From Acidimicrobiaceae bacterium (GTDB lineage Bacteria > Actinomycetota > Acidimicrobiia > Acidimicrobiales > Ilumatobacteraceae), in the NCBI GenBank assembly GCA_020637295.1, contig JACJWF010000011.1, positions 70,972 through 134,971 of the forward strand: DNA of 64,000 nt. The letters are read 5' to 3'. The notes under the pieces are model-generated. The model saw only the letters and a list, made by a program, of their open reading frames with translations, was not told the DNA's origin and did not search any database. The translations under genes and the position numbers were made by a program. Below are positions 1 through 8,405 of the stretch, in pieces; the stretch's first letter is position 1, and every line of letters starts with the position of its first letter.

Positions 1-84
1 CTGGAAGTCCGCCTCGTGCAACAGGGTGGCCGCCAGCAGCCCGACCTTGCCGAGCCCCAACACCGCAACGCGTTCGAACGACAT
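1..84 (-). CDS. Rossmann-fold oxidoreductase, saccharopine dehydrogenase-like (N-terminal fragment)
   Basis: Only the first 28 codons are in the window; the gene runs off the left edge. It begins MSFERVAVLGLGKVG and contains a GLGKVG dinucleotide-binding loop right after the first beta strand, followed by a helix (LLAATLLHEADF). This layout is typical of saccharopine dehydrogenase-like NAD(P)-binding proteins. The start is supported by a -10-like CAGACT six bases upstream of the ATG, the leaderless pattern seen at many genes here. The substrate cannot be judged from the fragment; any other short-loop Rossmann enzyme is possible. Confidence 0.5.
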   Translation of the reverse strand, partial: MSFERVAVLGLGKVGLLAATLLHEADFQ

Positions 85-157
85 GTGCACAGTCTGGCAT
101 GCCCGCACCGTGTTCAGCGCGGGCGCCGGAACAGACGTTCCAGCGACCCTCGAGGCG

Positions 158-796
158 CTAGTCCACCCGCTGCAGGACCCGTAGGGAACCGGTGGAGCTG
201 ACCAGCCGGAACCGGCCGCTCTCCAGCGCCGGCACGAAGATCTGCTCGTACGGCGGGCGGCCTCCGTCGGCCGGGTCGGGGAACACGTCGTGGATGGCCA
301 GCGTGCCGCCGACGGCGACGTGCGGCGTCCACCCTTCGTAGTCCTTGCGGGCCGGTTCCTCACCGTGGCCACCGTCGATGAACAGGAACGCCAGCGGGGT
401 GCGCCACGCCCTGGCGACGGCCGGCGACTGCCCGACCACGGCGAACACCACGTCCTCCAGGCCGGCATCGTGGATGGTTGCCCGGAAGAACGGCAGGGTG
501 TCCATCTTGCCGATGCGAAGGTCCACCACCGTGGGGTCGTGGTGCTCCCACCCGGCCTGGTTCTCCTCGCTGCCCCGGTGGTGGTCCACCGCGTAGACCA
601 CGGTCTCGCAGGCGCGGGCGGCGCCGCCCAGCCACACGGTGGAACGCCCGCAGTACGAGCCGACCTCCAGGAACGGCAACCCCGGCAGGGCCGCACCTGC
701 GGCGATGGCGGCGTCGAAGAGCGCGTCGCCCTCGTCGGCCGGCATGAACCCCTTCGCCGCGAGCGCATGCGCCCGCAGGTCCGCGGCCAGGCTCAC
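158..796 (-). CDS. class I SAM-dependent methyltransferase (Methyltransf_24-like)
   Basis: A 212-residue cytosolic protein. Motif I is LPFLEVGSYCGRSTVWL (SAM-binding glycine loop). The later FLFIDGGHGEEPARKDYEGW and the VGGTLAIHDVFP strand match the 'IDG.H.Y..v..D......L..GG.i..HD' pattern of Methyltransf_24 enzymes. The GTG start overlaps the stop of the upstream nitroreductase gene by four bases (GTGA), so the two are probably translated together. A longer in-frame reading exists upstream but it only shadows the nitroreductase. The methyl acceptor is unknown; this family includes sugar- and small-molecule-modifying enzymes. Confidence 0.75.
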   Translation of the reverse strand: MSLAADLRAHALAAKGFMPADEGDALFDAAIAAGAALPGLPFLEVGSYCGRSTVWLGGAARACETVVYAVDHHRGSEENQAGWEHHDPTVVDLRIGKMDTLPFFRATIHDAGLEDVVFAVVGQSPAVARAWRTPLAFLFIDGGHGEEPARKDYEGWTPHVAVGGTLAIHDVFPDPADGGRPPYEQIFVPALESGRFRLVSSTGSLRVLQRVD

Positions 797-1452
797 CAGC
801 GGTCCCAGTGGATGATGGAGTCCGCCGGCGGGCGGTTGGCGGGCTTGAAGTCCGTGCCCACGGTGTACGCAACCGGCGACAGGCACACCTGCTGCACGCT
901 CTCGAACGGGATGCCGAGGATCTCCGCCACCTGCTGTTCCATGAACAGGTGCACGGTGGTCCAGCAGGTGCCCAGCCCACGGGCGCGGGCCGCCAGCATG
1001 AAGCTCCACATCGCCGGCATCACGTTGCCGAGCAGCGAGGTGGCGATCATCGCCGGCGTGTTGTCCACCCGGCCGGCGGCGGTGCAGGCGATCACCAGCG
1101 CCGGCGCCTCACCCATGTGCTCGCCCAGGTAGTCGGCGGAGTCCGCGCTGCGGGCCTGCTGGGCGTTCTCCACCTCGCCGCCCTTGTCGATCGAGCGGAT
1201 GTACACCCCGTCCAGCTGGGTGTAGATGGCGTAGCACTGGCGGTAGACGTCGCCGATTGCCCGCCGGGTGGCTTCGTCGCGCACCACCACGAACTGCATG
1301 GTCATGTTGTTGCTGCCGCTGGGCGACTGCATGGCCAGGTCCACGCACTCGCGGATCAGTTCGTCGGGCACCGGCCGGGTGAAGTCCAGCCGCTTGCGAA
1401 CCGCACGGGTGGTGGACAGCAGGGCGTCGGGATCGAGCGGGAGCAGCGCCAT
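793..1452 (-). CDS. nitroreductase-family FMN oxidoreductase
   Basis: The product is 219 residues. The N-terminal region (TRPVPDELIRECVDLAMQSP then SGSNNMTMQFVVVRD) is the classic nitroreductase start, with the RxS/N-type FMN contacts 'SPSGSN'. The C-terminal half has the 'ARARGLGTCWTTVHLFMEQQ' and 'ILGIPF..VQQVCLSPVAY' segments that form the flavin-binding core. Family members use NAD(P)H to reduce nitro, quinone or enone groups; the natural substrate is not predictable. The ATG is preceded by TAGGGT six bases upstream, suggesting a leaderless transcript. It is divergent from the thioesterase gene and shares a 66-bp promoter region with it. Confidence 0.85.
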   Translation of the reverse strand: MALLPLDPDALLSTTRAVRKRLDFTRPVPDELIRECVDLAMQSPSGSNNMTMQFVVVRDEATRRAIGDVYRQCYAIYTQLDGVYIRSIDKGGEVENAQQARSADSADYLGEHMGEAPALVIACTAAGRVDNTPAMIATSLLGNVMPAMWSFMLAARARGLGTCWTTVHLFMEQQVAEILGIPFESVQQVCLSPVAYTVGTDFKPANRPPADSIIHWDRW

Positions 1453-1518
1453 GGCGGCACCCTAACCGGATGGCGCGTGGTGTACCGAGGCCGGTCCACC
1501 TGCGAGAATGACCGGACC

Positions 1519-2373
1519 ATGAGCGCCCTCGACGACCTCATCACCCTGCTCGACCTCGAAGCGATCGAGGTCAACATCTTCCGCGGCGTGTCGCCCGACG
1601 AGAACCGCCAGCGGGTCTTCGGCGGGCAGGTGGCCGGCCAGGCGCTGGTGGCGGCCACCCGCACGGTGGAGTCCGGCCGGCTGGTCCACTCCCTCCACGC
1701 CTACTTCCTGCGGCCCGGCGACCCCACCGTGCCGATCCTCTACGAGGTGGACCGCATCCGCGACGGCAAGAGCTTCTCCACCCGCCGCGTCGTCGCCATC
1801 CAGCATGGCCGGGCCATCTTCAACCTCCAGGCCAGCTTCCACGTGCACGAACCAGGCCAGGACCACCAGACGCCGATGCCCGGTGGCGTGCCGGAACCCG
1901 AATCGCTGCCGGACTTCAAGACCCGCATGGCCCCGTACAAGGAACGCATGGGCGAGTGGTACGACCGCCCCCGCCCGATCGACCTGCGCCATGTGGACGG
2001 CGATCCGATGAGCCGCCAGGGCAACCCGGCGCTCGGCCAGCAGGTGTGGATGCGGGCCGACGGCACCCTGCCCGACGACCCCACCCTGCACGCCTGCATC
2101 GTCACCTACGCCAGCGACATGACGCTGCTGGACACCACGGTGCTGCCGTTCGGCATGTCGTGGGAGACACCCGGCATGCAGATGGCCAGCCTGGACCACG
2201 CGATGTGGTTCCACCGGCCGTTCCGGGCCGACGACTGGCTGCTCTACGACCAGCACTCCATCTCCACCGGCGGCAGCCGCGGCCTGGCCGGCGGAGCCAT
2301 CTACACCCGTGACGGCCACCTCGCCGTCAGCGTGGTGCAGGAAGGCCTGGTCCGCCTCGGCAAGGGCTCGTGA
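1519..2373 (+). CDS. tesB: acyl-CoA thioesterase II
   Basis: A 284-residue double-hotdog thioesterase, the usual TesB length. The N-terminal hotdog carries RVFGGQVAGQALVAA and LVHSLHAYFLRPGDP. The C-terminal hotdog has TYASDMTLLDTTVLP, with the catalytic-triad aspartate, and SLDHAMWFHRPFRADDWLLY. It hydrolyses fatty acyl-CoAs to free acids and CoA. The ATG at 1519 was chosen because homologues begin close to this LDDLITLLDLE segment; the open frame reaches far upstream only by chance. The stop overlaps the GTG of the next gene (GTGA), so the two genes form an operon. Confidence 0.9.
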   Translation: MSALDDLITLLDLEAIEVNIFRGVSPDENRQRVFGGQVAGQALVAATRTVESGRLVHSLHAYFLRPGDPTVPILYEVDRIRDGKSFSTRRVVAIQHGRAIFNLQASFHVHEPGQDHQTPMPGGVPEPESLPDFKTRMAPYKERMGEWYDRPRPIDLRHVDGDPMSRQGNPALGQQVWMRADGTLPDDPTLHACIVTYASDMTLLDTTVLPFGMSWETPGMQMASLDHAMWFHRPFRADDWLLYDQHSISTGGSRGLAGGAIYTRDGHLAVSVVQEGLVRLGKGS

Positions 2374-3542
2374 GGGGCCGGCGCAGCAGCGCTGCCCTCC
2401 TCATCGCCGCCGGGCTGCTGGCACCGGCGTGCGCGCCGGACCACTCGGACAGCCTGGCCGACGGCCTCACCGAGTACCGCGTACGGCTGGACGTCGTGGC
2501 CAGCGGCATCGAACAGCCCACCGATCTCGCCTGGCGCACCGGCGACCCCCGCCTGTACGTCGCCTCCAAGACCGGCGTCGTGGTTCCGGTGACGGACGGC
2601 GAGGTCGGCACCCCCGTGCTGGACCTCACCGGCGAGGTCAGCAGCGGCAACGAGCAGGGCCTGCTCGGCCTGGTGTTCCACCCCTCGCAGCCGTACGCCT
2701 ACGTGGACTACACCGCCGTGGACGGCACCACCATCGTCGCCGAGTACCCCGTGGGCGGCGACGGCCGCTTCGACGTCGCCGCGGCGCGGACCGTGCTGAC
2801 GGTGCCCCAGCCGTACGAGTGGCACAACGGCGGCGACCTGGCGTTCGGGCCGGACGGCAGGCTCTACATCTCGCTCGGCGACGGCGGGGCGGCGAACGAC
2901 CCGAACCGCCGGGCGCTGGACACCGGCGACCTGCTCGGCAAGATCCTGCGCATCGACCCTCGCCCGGCGAGCGACGGCGGCTCGTACGCCATCCCCGACG
3001 ACAATCCTTTCGTCGGGGTGGAAGGCGCCCGCGGAGAGATCTGGGCGTACGGCCTGCGCAACCCGTGGCGGTTCAACTTCGACCCTGCCAACGGCGACCT
3101 GTGGATCGGCGACGTGGGGCAGGACGTGTGGGAGGAAGTGGACGTGGCTCGTGCCGCCGACGGAGGCGGGCGGGGCGTGAACTTCGGATGGAGCGCCTTC
3201 GAGGGCACCCACCGCTTTCATGACGACCAACCCGCCGACGGCGTCACGATGCCCGTCTACGAGTACGAGCACGGCGATGTCGGGTGCTCTGTGGCGGGCG
3301 GCACCGTGTACCGCGGCGATGCCGTGCCACTGATGGCCGGGTGGTACGTGTTCGGCGACTGGTGCGCCGGCCGGGTGTACGCCCTGCCCGCCACCACGGA
3401 GCCCGGCGACGTGATCCCCGCCGGCGGGGTGGTGACGCTGGCCCGGCCAGGCCCGGTGAGCGCGGTGGTTGCCGGCCCGGACGGCGAGTTGCTGGTGCTC
3501 GGCTTTGCCGATGGCACCGTGATGCGCATCGTGCCGGCCTGA
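2370..3542 (+). CDS. PQQ-type glucose/sorbosone dehydrogenase-like lipoprotein (GSDH/HHIP beta-propeller)
   Basis: The 390-residue product starts with a lipoprotein signal (LLIAAGLLAPAC, lipidated Cys near residue 21), so it is exported and membrane-tethered. It then shows repeated beta-propeller blades: QGLLGLVFHPS, WHNGGDLAFGPDGRLYISLG, EIWAYGLRNPWRFNFDP, DLWIGDVGQDVWEEVD and NFGWSAFEGTHRF. These are hallmark blocks of the soluble aldose sugar dehydrogenase family, which uses PQQ and Ca2+ to oxidise sugars. Whether this copy binds PQQ cannot be told by eye, and no PQQ biosynthesis genes are nearby. It is translationally coupled to tesB and ends 12 bases from the convergent RNB gene. Confidence 0.8.
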   Translation: MRGRRSSAALLIAAGLLAPACAPDHSDSLADGLTEYRVRLDVVASGIEQPTDLAWRTGDPRLYVASKTGVVVPVTDGEVGTPVLDLTGEVSSGNEQGLLGLVFHPSQPYAYVDYTAVDGTTIVAEYPVGGDGRFDVAAARTVLTVPQPYEWHNGGDLAFGPDGRLYISLGDGGAANDPNRRALDTGDLLGKILRIDPRPASDGGSYAIPDDNPFVGVEGARGEIWAYGLRNPWRFNFDPANGDLWIGDVGQDVWEEVDVARAADGGGRGVNFGWSAFEGTHRFHDDQPADGVTMPVYEYEHGDVGCSVAGGTVYRGDAVPLMAGWYVFGDWCAGRVYALPATTEPGDVIPAGGVVTLARPGPVSAVVAGPDGELLVLGFADGTVMRIVPA

Positions 3543-3554
3543 GGGTTGCGGCGG

Positions 3555-4937
3555 TCAGGCCACCCGCTCGAAGCGCACCAGCCGCTTGGCCGGGTCCGCC
3601 TCCACCAGCTTCACTCGCACGTCGTCGCCCGGCTGCACACCGCGCGCCTTCACCCGGGCCACCACCGCCACGTCGCACAACTGGATGCGCGACACGTCGT
3701 CGTCATCGTCCACCACCACGGCCATGAACGTGCTGCCCTCGCGGCCTTCCAGCATCACGGCCTCGGCGAGGTCCACCACGGCGCGCTCGATGCGACCGGC
3801 CCGAGCATCCGCGTCGTCCATCACCTCGGGCAGCCGTTCGGTGGCCGCGGCCACCTGGTCCGGTACGGGGTTGCCGTTCGCCACCGCCAGCGCCGTCATC
3901 ACCGTGTAGCGGTCGGCCAGCCGGCGCAGGGGCGCGGTGGCGTGCGCGTACGTGGCGGCCATGGCCGCATGCCACGGCCGCTCGCCCTTCCGGTACGGGG
4001 TGTAGAAGGCGCCGCCACCGGCCCGGTGCACAGCCATGAGGAACGCCTCCGCCGCCGGGTCGGTGCCGTCGAGGTGGCGGGAGAACTGGTCCAGCGGCAC
4101 GTCCGCCGGCCACGTGAGGCCCAGGGCACGAGCCTGGTGGCGAAGTCGCTTCTGGGCCCGCTCGTCCGGCCCGTTCATCACCCGGAACAGGCCGACGCCG
4201 GCCGCATACATCGCGTCGGCCACCGCCAGGTTGCAGGCCAGCGAGAGCGCAGCATTGGCGTCCTCGCTGGCCAGGCGGGGCCGGAAGGTCAGCCGGTAGT
4301 GGCCGTCGTCGCGCTCCACCTGCTGCTCGGGCGGCTCGATCTTCGGGGCGCCGCGGGCGTCCTCGTTGGCCACCACGCGACGGGCGAACTCGTCGAACCC
4401 GTCCGGCAGGTCGGCCGCGGTGACGGTGTCGTAGGCCAGCTTGGCCCGGCTGCGGATGACCGCCCGGGTGGCGCCGTCCAGGCGGGCCGCGCCGGCACCG
4501 TCCAGCCGCACGTGGAACACCACCGCCGGGCGGGGGCCGTCGGGCAGCAGGCTGGCCGCCCCCTCCGCGAGCACCGGTGGGTACACCCCCGCCTTGCCGT
4601 CGGGCAGGTAGATGGTGGTGCCCCGCCGCCAGGCCTCGGCGTCCAGCGGGCTGTCACCGTCCACGAACCAGGCGACGTCGGCGATGGCGTAGTGCAGCAG
4701 CAGGTCGCTGCCGGCGGGTTCGATCCAGAAGGCCTGGTCCAGATCGGTGCTGGTGGCCGGGTCGAGCGTGACGAAGGGGATGGAGGTGAGGTCGGCGTGG
4801 GCCGTCGGCTCACGGTGCGCCGCGGCGGCCGCGGCCGCCATCACCTCCGGCGGGAAGTGCTCCGGCACGTCGAACTGGGTGCGGATCTCGGCCAGGCCGA
4901 GGTCCAGGGCGTGGGTGGTGTCGCGCAGCGACCTCAT
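3555..4937 (-). CDS. RNB-domain 3'-5' exoribonuclease (RNase II/R family)
   Basis: A 460-residue protein that is mostly a catalytic RNB domain. The acidic centre reads FVTLDPATSTDLDQAFWI, so three of the usual four aspartates are present and the fourth (DMDD in RNase II) is Gln. To my recollection DLDQ is usual in actinobacterial RNB proteins. Other RNB blocks are LLHYAIADVAWFVDGDSPLD, TIYLPDGKAGVYPP and the APLRRLADRY stretch. N-terminal cold-shock domains are absent and only a short S1-like tail (GVQPGDDVRVKLVE) follows. The ATG overlaps the P450 stop (ATGA), so it is co-expressed with that gene. It probably degrades RNA processively; its specific role is unknown. Confidence 0.8.
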   Translation of the reverse strand: MRSLRDTTHALDLGLAEIRTQFDVPEHFPPEVMAAAAAAAHREPTAHADLTSIPFVTLDPATSTDLDQAFWIEPAGSDLLLHYAIADVAWFVDGDSPLDAEAWRRGTTIYLPDGKAGVYPPVLAEGAASLLPDGPRPAVVFHVRLDGAGAARLDGATRAVIRSRAKLAYDTVTAADLPDGFDEFARRVVANEDARGAPKIEPPEQQVERDDGHYRLTFRPRLASEDANAALSLACNLAVADAMYAAGVGLFRVMNGPDERAQKRLRHQARALGLTWPADVPLDQFSRHLDGTDPAAEAFLMAVHRAGGGAFYTPYRKGERPWHAAMAATYAHATAPLRRLADRYTVMTALAVANGNPVPDQVAAATERLPEVMDDADARAGRIERAVVDLAEAVMLEGREGSTFMAVVVDDDDDVSRIQLCDVAVVARVKARGVQPGDDVRVKLVEADPAKRLVRFERVA

Positions 4938-6157
4938 CCGCCGAACTGTACGGGGATGCTGCGCGGGCCGCGCACCTGCCCGCCGGCCCAGGTGACCAGT
5001 GCCGGGTCGGTGACCTCGAACTCGGGGATGCGCTCCAGCCACATCTGCAGCGACACCCGCAGTTCCATGCGCGCCAGGTTGCTGCCGGCGCAGCGGTGGA
5101 TGCCGGCGCCGAACGCCACGTGGCGGTTGTGCTCGCGGTCGAGGATGACCTTGTCCGCGTCGGGGAAGGCGTCGGGGTCGCGGTTGGCGCCGGGGAAGTT
5201 CATGAGGATGCGGTCGCCGGCCTTCATCGGGCAGCCCTTGAAGTTGACGTCCTCGCCCAGGCGGCGGGCCATGGTGACCGGGCTGTACGCCCGCAGCAGT
5301 TCCTCGATCGCCGTCGGCCACAGTTCGGGCTCGGCGGTGAGGCGGCGGCGGTCCTCCGGGTGGGTGGCCAGGTGCCACAGCGACGAGCCGATCGACGACC
5401 ACGTCGTGTCGATGCCGGCCACCAGCAGCAGCGCGCACATGCCCATCACCACGGCGCGGTCGATGCGCTCGCCGTCGTTCTCGGCGAACAGCAACTCGCT
5501 GATGAAGTCGTGGGTGGGGTTGGCCTCGCGCTCGTCCAGCGCACCCTCCAGGTAGTGGAGGATGCCGGTGATCCCGCGCAGCCGGCGCTCGCCGTCGTTG
5601 GCGAACTCCAGCACGTCGCGCACCCACTCCACGAACGTGTCCGACATGTCCTCCGGCACGCCGAGGATGTGGCCGATGACCCGCACGGGGATCTGCTGGG
5701 CGTACTCGGCCGCTGCGTCGGCCTCGCCGCGGGGCACGATCTCGTCGAGCAGGCGGGTGCACAGGGCCCGGGTGTAGACCTCGTACTCGGCCACGCGGGC
5801 GGGGCTCATCGTCGGCAGCACCAGGCGGCGGGTCCAGGTGTGCAGGGGCGGGTCGGCGCTGATCGGCGGCAGGCCGTAGGCGAGCAAGCCGGGCCCGCCA
5901 CCTGTGGTGCCCTGCGGCGGCGGCACCACGGAGATGCCGTTGCCCGACGGGAAGTGCTCGATGTCGCGGGCCATCTCGGTGACGTCCTCGTAGCGGGTCG
6001 GCAGCCACGACCCGCCCCACCGTTCGGTGTGGGCGATCGGGCAGCGTTCGCGCAGGTCGTCCCACACCCCGAACGGGTCGGCGATGTACGCCGGATCGAA
6101 GATGTCGTAGTCCGTCGCCCAGTCGCGGACGGGTGCCGCTGCCTCGCTGTCACTCAT
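4934..6157 (-). CDS. cytochrome P450
   Basis: A 407-residue soluble bacterial P450. Visible motifs are the I-helix oxygen-activation segment VAGIDTTWSSIGSSLWHLA, the K-helix ExxR in IEELLRAYSPV, and the haem-ligand loop FGAGIHRCAGSNLARMEL with the axial cysteine. It catalyses mono-oxygenation of an unknown substrate and needs ferredoxin partners that are not encoded nearby. The start MSDSEAAAPVRDW was preferred over a longer frame whose extra residues only translate the tandem repeat at 6212-6295. A CAGGCT hexamer seven bases before the ATG supports this. The gene is coupled to the RNB gene downstream. Confidence 0.9.
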   Translation of the reverse strand: MSDSEAAAPVRDWATDYDIFDPAYIADPFGVWDDLRERCPIAHTERWGGSWLPTRYEDVTEMARDIEHFPSGNGISVVPPPQGTTGGGPGLLAYGLPPISADPPLHTWTRRLVLPTMSPARVAEYEVYTRALCTRLLDEIVPRGEADAAAEYAQQIPVRVIGHILGVPEDMSDTFVEWVRDVLEFANDGERRLRGITGILHYLEGALDEREANPTHDFISELLFAENDGERIDRAVVMGMCALLLVAGIDTTWSSIGSSLWHLATHPEDRRRLTAEPELWPTAIEELLRAYSPVTMARRLGEDVNFKGCPMKAGDRILMNFPGANRDPDAFPDADKVILDREHNRHVAFGAGIHRCAGSNLARMELRVSLQMWLERIPEFEVTDPALVTWAGGQVRGPRSIPVQFGG

Positions 6158-6211
6158 GTCGCACAGCCTGCCAGAACTCCGGCCGTTCCGTAAGGTCGGA
6201 TGCCTCGTTCC

Positions 6212-6295
6212 CCACCGGTCGCCGCGCTGCCACCCGTCGCCGCGCTGCCACCGGTCGCCCCGGTGCCACCCGTCGCCCCCTCGCCCGTCGCCCCC
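6212..6295. repeat. 18-bp tandem repeat, about 4.6 copies
   Basis: Four full units (6212-6229, 6230-6247, 6248-6265, 6266-6283) and a partial one follow the pattern CCACC(G/C)GTCGCCGCGCTG. Units alternate GG and CC at one position, giving a 36-bp higher period. It lies upstream of the P450 start. It can be read as PPVAAL repeats on the plus strand, but no convincing gene is present. Confidence 0.8.
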
Positions 6296-6301
6296 GGCGC
6301 T

Positions 6302-6380
6302 GACCTGATACCGCCCCCACGGGCGCGCTTCCACGTCACGCACGACCTGGAATCACCCCCATGGGCGCGGATTCAGGTCA
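6302..6380. repeat. two 37-bp imperfect direct repeats, the second a hairpin
   Basis: Units at 6302-6338 and 6344-6380 both start GACCTG, share CCCCCA(C/T)GGGCGCG in the middle and end in GTCA. The second is also an inverted repeat: GACCTGGAATC pairs with GATTCAGGTC around a CCCATGGG core. They lie just past the 3' end of the oligopeptidase gene, so one likely role is transcription termination. They could also be operators or a repeat-family element. Confidence 0.6.
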
Positions 6381-6416
6381 AGGCGATGGCGGGTGCCGAG
6401 CCCGGTTCGTCCGCCG

Positions 6417-8228
6417 TCAGAGGCGGCCGGCGGCTCTCGCGGCTTCCTCGGCCGCGGTGAGTTGGCCTTCGATGATGGCCAGGCCGTCCTCCCAGAAGGC
6501 GGGGTCGGTGAGGTCGCAGCCGACGATCCGGCCCAGCTCCTCCGGCGACCGCGAGCCGCCGGCGCGCAGCAGGTCCAGGTAGGCGGGCACGAACGCATCG
6601 CCCTCGGCCTCGTAGCGGGCGTACACGGCGAGGGCCAGGAGCTGCCCGTAGGCGTAGGCGTACACGTACCCGGGCGTGTGGATGAAGTGGGGGATGTAGC
6701 TCCACCAGCTGCGGTAGCCCTCGGTGATCTCCACCGCGTCGCCCAGCATGGCCGTCTGGGTCTCGGCCCACAGGTCGCCGAAGCGCTCGACGGACAGTTC
6801 GCCCTCCTCCCGGCGGTGGGTGTGGACGGCATGCTCGAAGCGGTTCATCGCCACCTGGCGGAACACGGTGGCGATCGAGTCCTCCAGCAGCGCGGCGAGG
6901 AAGGAGAACCGCTCGTTGGGGTCGTCCAGCTCGGCCAGCAGGCGGGCGCTGGTGACCGTCTCGCCGAACACCGACGCCGTCTCAGCCACTGTGAGCGGGG
7001 TGGTCATGTGGAAGATGCTCTGCTCCTTGGCGAGCAGGAAGTGCAGGCCGTGGCCCAGCTCGTGGGCGAGGGTGGCCACGTCGCGGGCCTTCGACGTCCA
7101 GTTGAGGAACACGTACGGATGGTGGGTCGGCGTGACCGGCGCGGCGAACGCCCCTCCCCGCTTGCCCTGCCGCAGCGGCGCGTCGATCCAGCCCTCGGTG
7201 AGGAAGCGGTCCACGCCCGCAGCCAGCTCCGGCGAGAACGACTCGTAGGCGTCGCGCACGACGCGGGTGGCCTCCGACCAGCCGTACGGGCGCTCGTCGC
7301 CGGCCACCGACGCCATCCGGTCGAAGTCGGCGATCTGCTCCACGCCGAGCACGCCGGCCTTCAACCGGTACCAGCGCTGCGGGATGTCGTAGCGGCCGAC
7401 CACTGCGTCCACCAGCGCCTGCACCGACTGGTCGGACGCCTCGTTGGCCAGGTTGCGCGACGAGATCCAGCTCGGGAACTTGCGCCGCCGGTCGCTCAGC
7501 GACTTGTCCTGCAGCAGGGTGTTGAACACGAACGCCCGCGTCCGCAGGCCCGGCTGCAGCGCGGCCGTCACGGCGTCGGCAGCCGCCCGACGAGCCTCGC
7601 GGTTGCCCTGGGTCAGGTGGGACAGCGCGAGCATCAGCGGCACCTTCCCGCCCATCTCCTCCGGCAGGTCCGGCTCGATCGCCGACGACAGCTCATCGAA
7701 CAGGCGGGCCCACGCGCCGGAACCGGTCTGCTGCTGCTCGGCCAGCACGGTCTCCTCCGGCTCGCTGAGGAGGTGCTGGCGCATCAGCCGCTGGGCGGCC
7801 AGGTAGTGGTCGCAGAACGACAGTCGCGGGTCGGCCAACACGGCCTCCACGTGGGCGTCGTCCGCCGCCGCCCACTCCAGCTCGAAGAAGATCAGCTTGG
7901 TGCGGATCTCGGTCGACCGCTGCTGGTCCCGCGCCACCGCGGCGCCGCGAGCCGGGTCCGAGGTGTCCGTGCTGAACGCCAGCAGCGAATGGTTGGACGC
8001 CCGGGCGAGGAGGTCTTCGATCTGCCCGAAGGTGGTCATGGCCTCGGCCAGCGCCCCGGCGTCGAGCGAGCCGACCGTGCCGCGCAGGGCTTCCAGCCCG
8101 GATGCCAGCCGGTCCGCCTCGGCGTAGAGGTCGTCGACTGAGCTGCCCGCGGGGATGATGGAGTCGATGTCCCAGGCGACATCGGCGGCGGTGAGGTCGG
8201 TCGAGCTGGCGTCGTCCAGTGCGGTCAT
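6417..8228 (-). CDS. pepF: M3-family oligoendopeptidase F
   Basis: A 603-residue zinc metallopeptidase. The catalytic motif LAHELGHGLHFLLA (HExGH) sits about two thirds along, and the downstream glutamate helix is TVAETASVFGETV. The C-terminal region has the YCYAYGQLLALA-like segment (YVYAYAYGQLLALAVYARY), as in M3B peptidases of the PepF/YjbG type. It cleaves oligopeptides in the cytosol. The ATG at 8228 was chosen because CAGACT lies six bases upstream; an in-frame GTG at 8246 would add six residues. Downstream are the 37-bp repeats, a probable termination region. Confidence 0.9.
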   Translation of the reverse strand: MTALDDASSTDLTAADVAWDIDSIIPAGSSVDDLYAEADRLASGLEALRGTVGSLDAGALAEAMTTFGQIEDLLARASNHSLLAFSTDTSDPARGAAVARDQQRSTEIRTKLIFFELEWAAADDAHVEAVLADPRLSFCDHYLAAQRLMRQHLLSEPEETVLAEQQQTGSGAWARLFDELSSAIEPDLPEEMGGKVPLMLALSHLTQGNREARRAAADAVTAALQPGLRTRAFVFNTLLQDKSLSDRRRKFPSWISSRNLANEASDQSVQALVDAVVGRYDIPQRWYRLKAGVLGVEQIADFDRMASVAGDERPYGWSEATRVVRDAYESFSPELAAGVDRFLTEGWIDAPLRQGKRGGAFAAPVTPTHHPYVFLNWTSKARDVATLAHELGHGLHFLLAKEQSIFHMTTPLTVAETASVFGETVTSARLLAELDDPNERFSFLAALLEDSIATVFRQVAMNRFEHAVHTHRREEGELSVERFGDLWAETQTAMLGDAVEITEGYRSWWSYIPHFIHTPGYVYAYAYGQLLALAVYARYEAEGDAFVPAYLDLLRAGGSRSPEELGRIVGCDLTDPAFWEDGLAIIEGQLTAAEEAARAAGRL

Positions 8229-8253
8229 CCCATCAGTCTGGCCCACCGGCCCA

Positions 8254-8340
8254 ACTTCTGTGTCACGGCACAGGCATCACTGTCACGACACAGAAGTACG
8301 TCCGTATGTGCCGTGGCGGTGATCGCTGTGCCGTGACACA
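8254..8340. repeat. cluster of inverted repeats around TGTGCCGTGACACA
   Basis: TGTGTCACGGCACAG (8259-8273) and its exact complement CTGTGCCGTGACACA (8326-8340) form a perfect 15-bp inverted repeat. A third partial copy, GACACAGAAGT (8287-8297), pairs with ACTTCTGTGTC (8254-8264). A fourth weak copy is TGTGCCGTGGCG near 8308. The cluster fills the gap between the lipoprotein gene at 8406 and pepF. It may be a terminator, a multi-site operator for pepF, or a repetitive palindromic element. Confidence 0.75.
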
Positions 8341-8405
8341 GACGTCACCGGCGGATCGACAGGGGGCGGCCACGCCGGTGGATTCGGCCAGCTACGGCGC
8401 AACCC

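Noticed and set aside
3546..5555. Long open frame (669 codons) on the plus strand opposite the RNB and P450 genes
   Set aside because: It is a shadow of the minus-strand genes: His/Val/Gly-rich low-complexity product, no domains and no start signal. High GC makes such antisense frames common throughout the window.
6200..6460. 86-codon frame with PPVAAL repeats
   Set aside because: It merely translates the 18-bp minisatellite, has no ribosome-binding site or leaderless -10 and overlaps the end of pepF.
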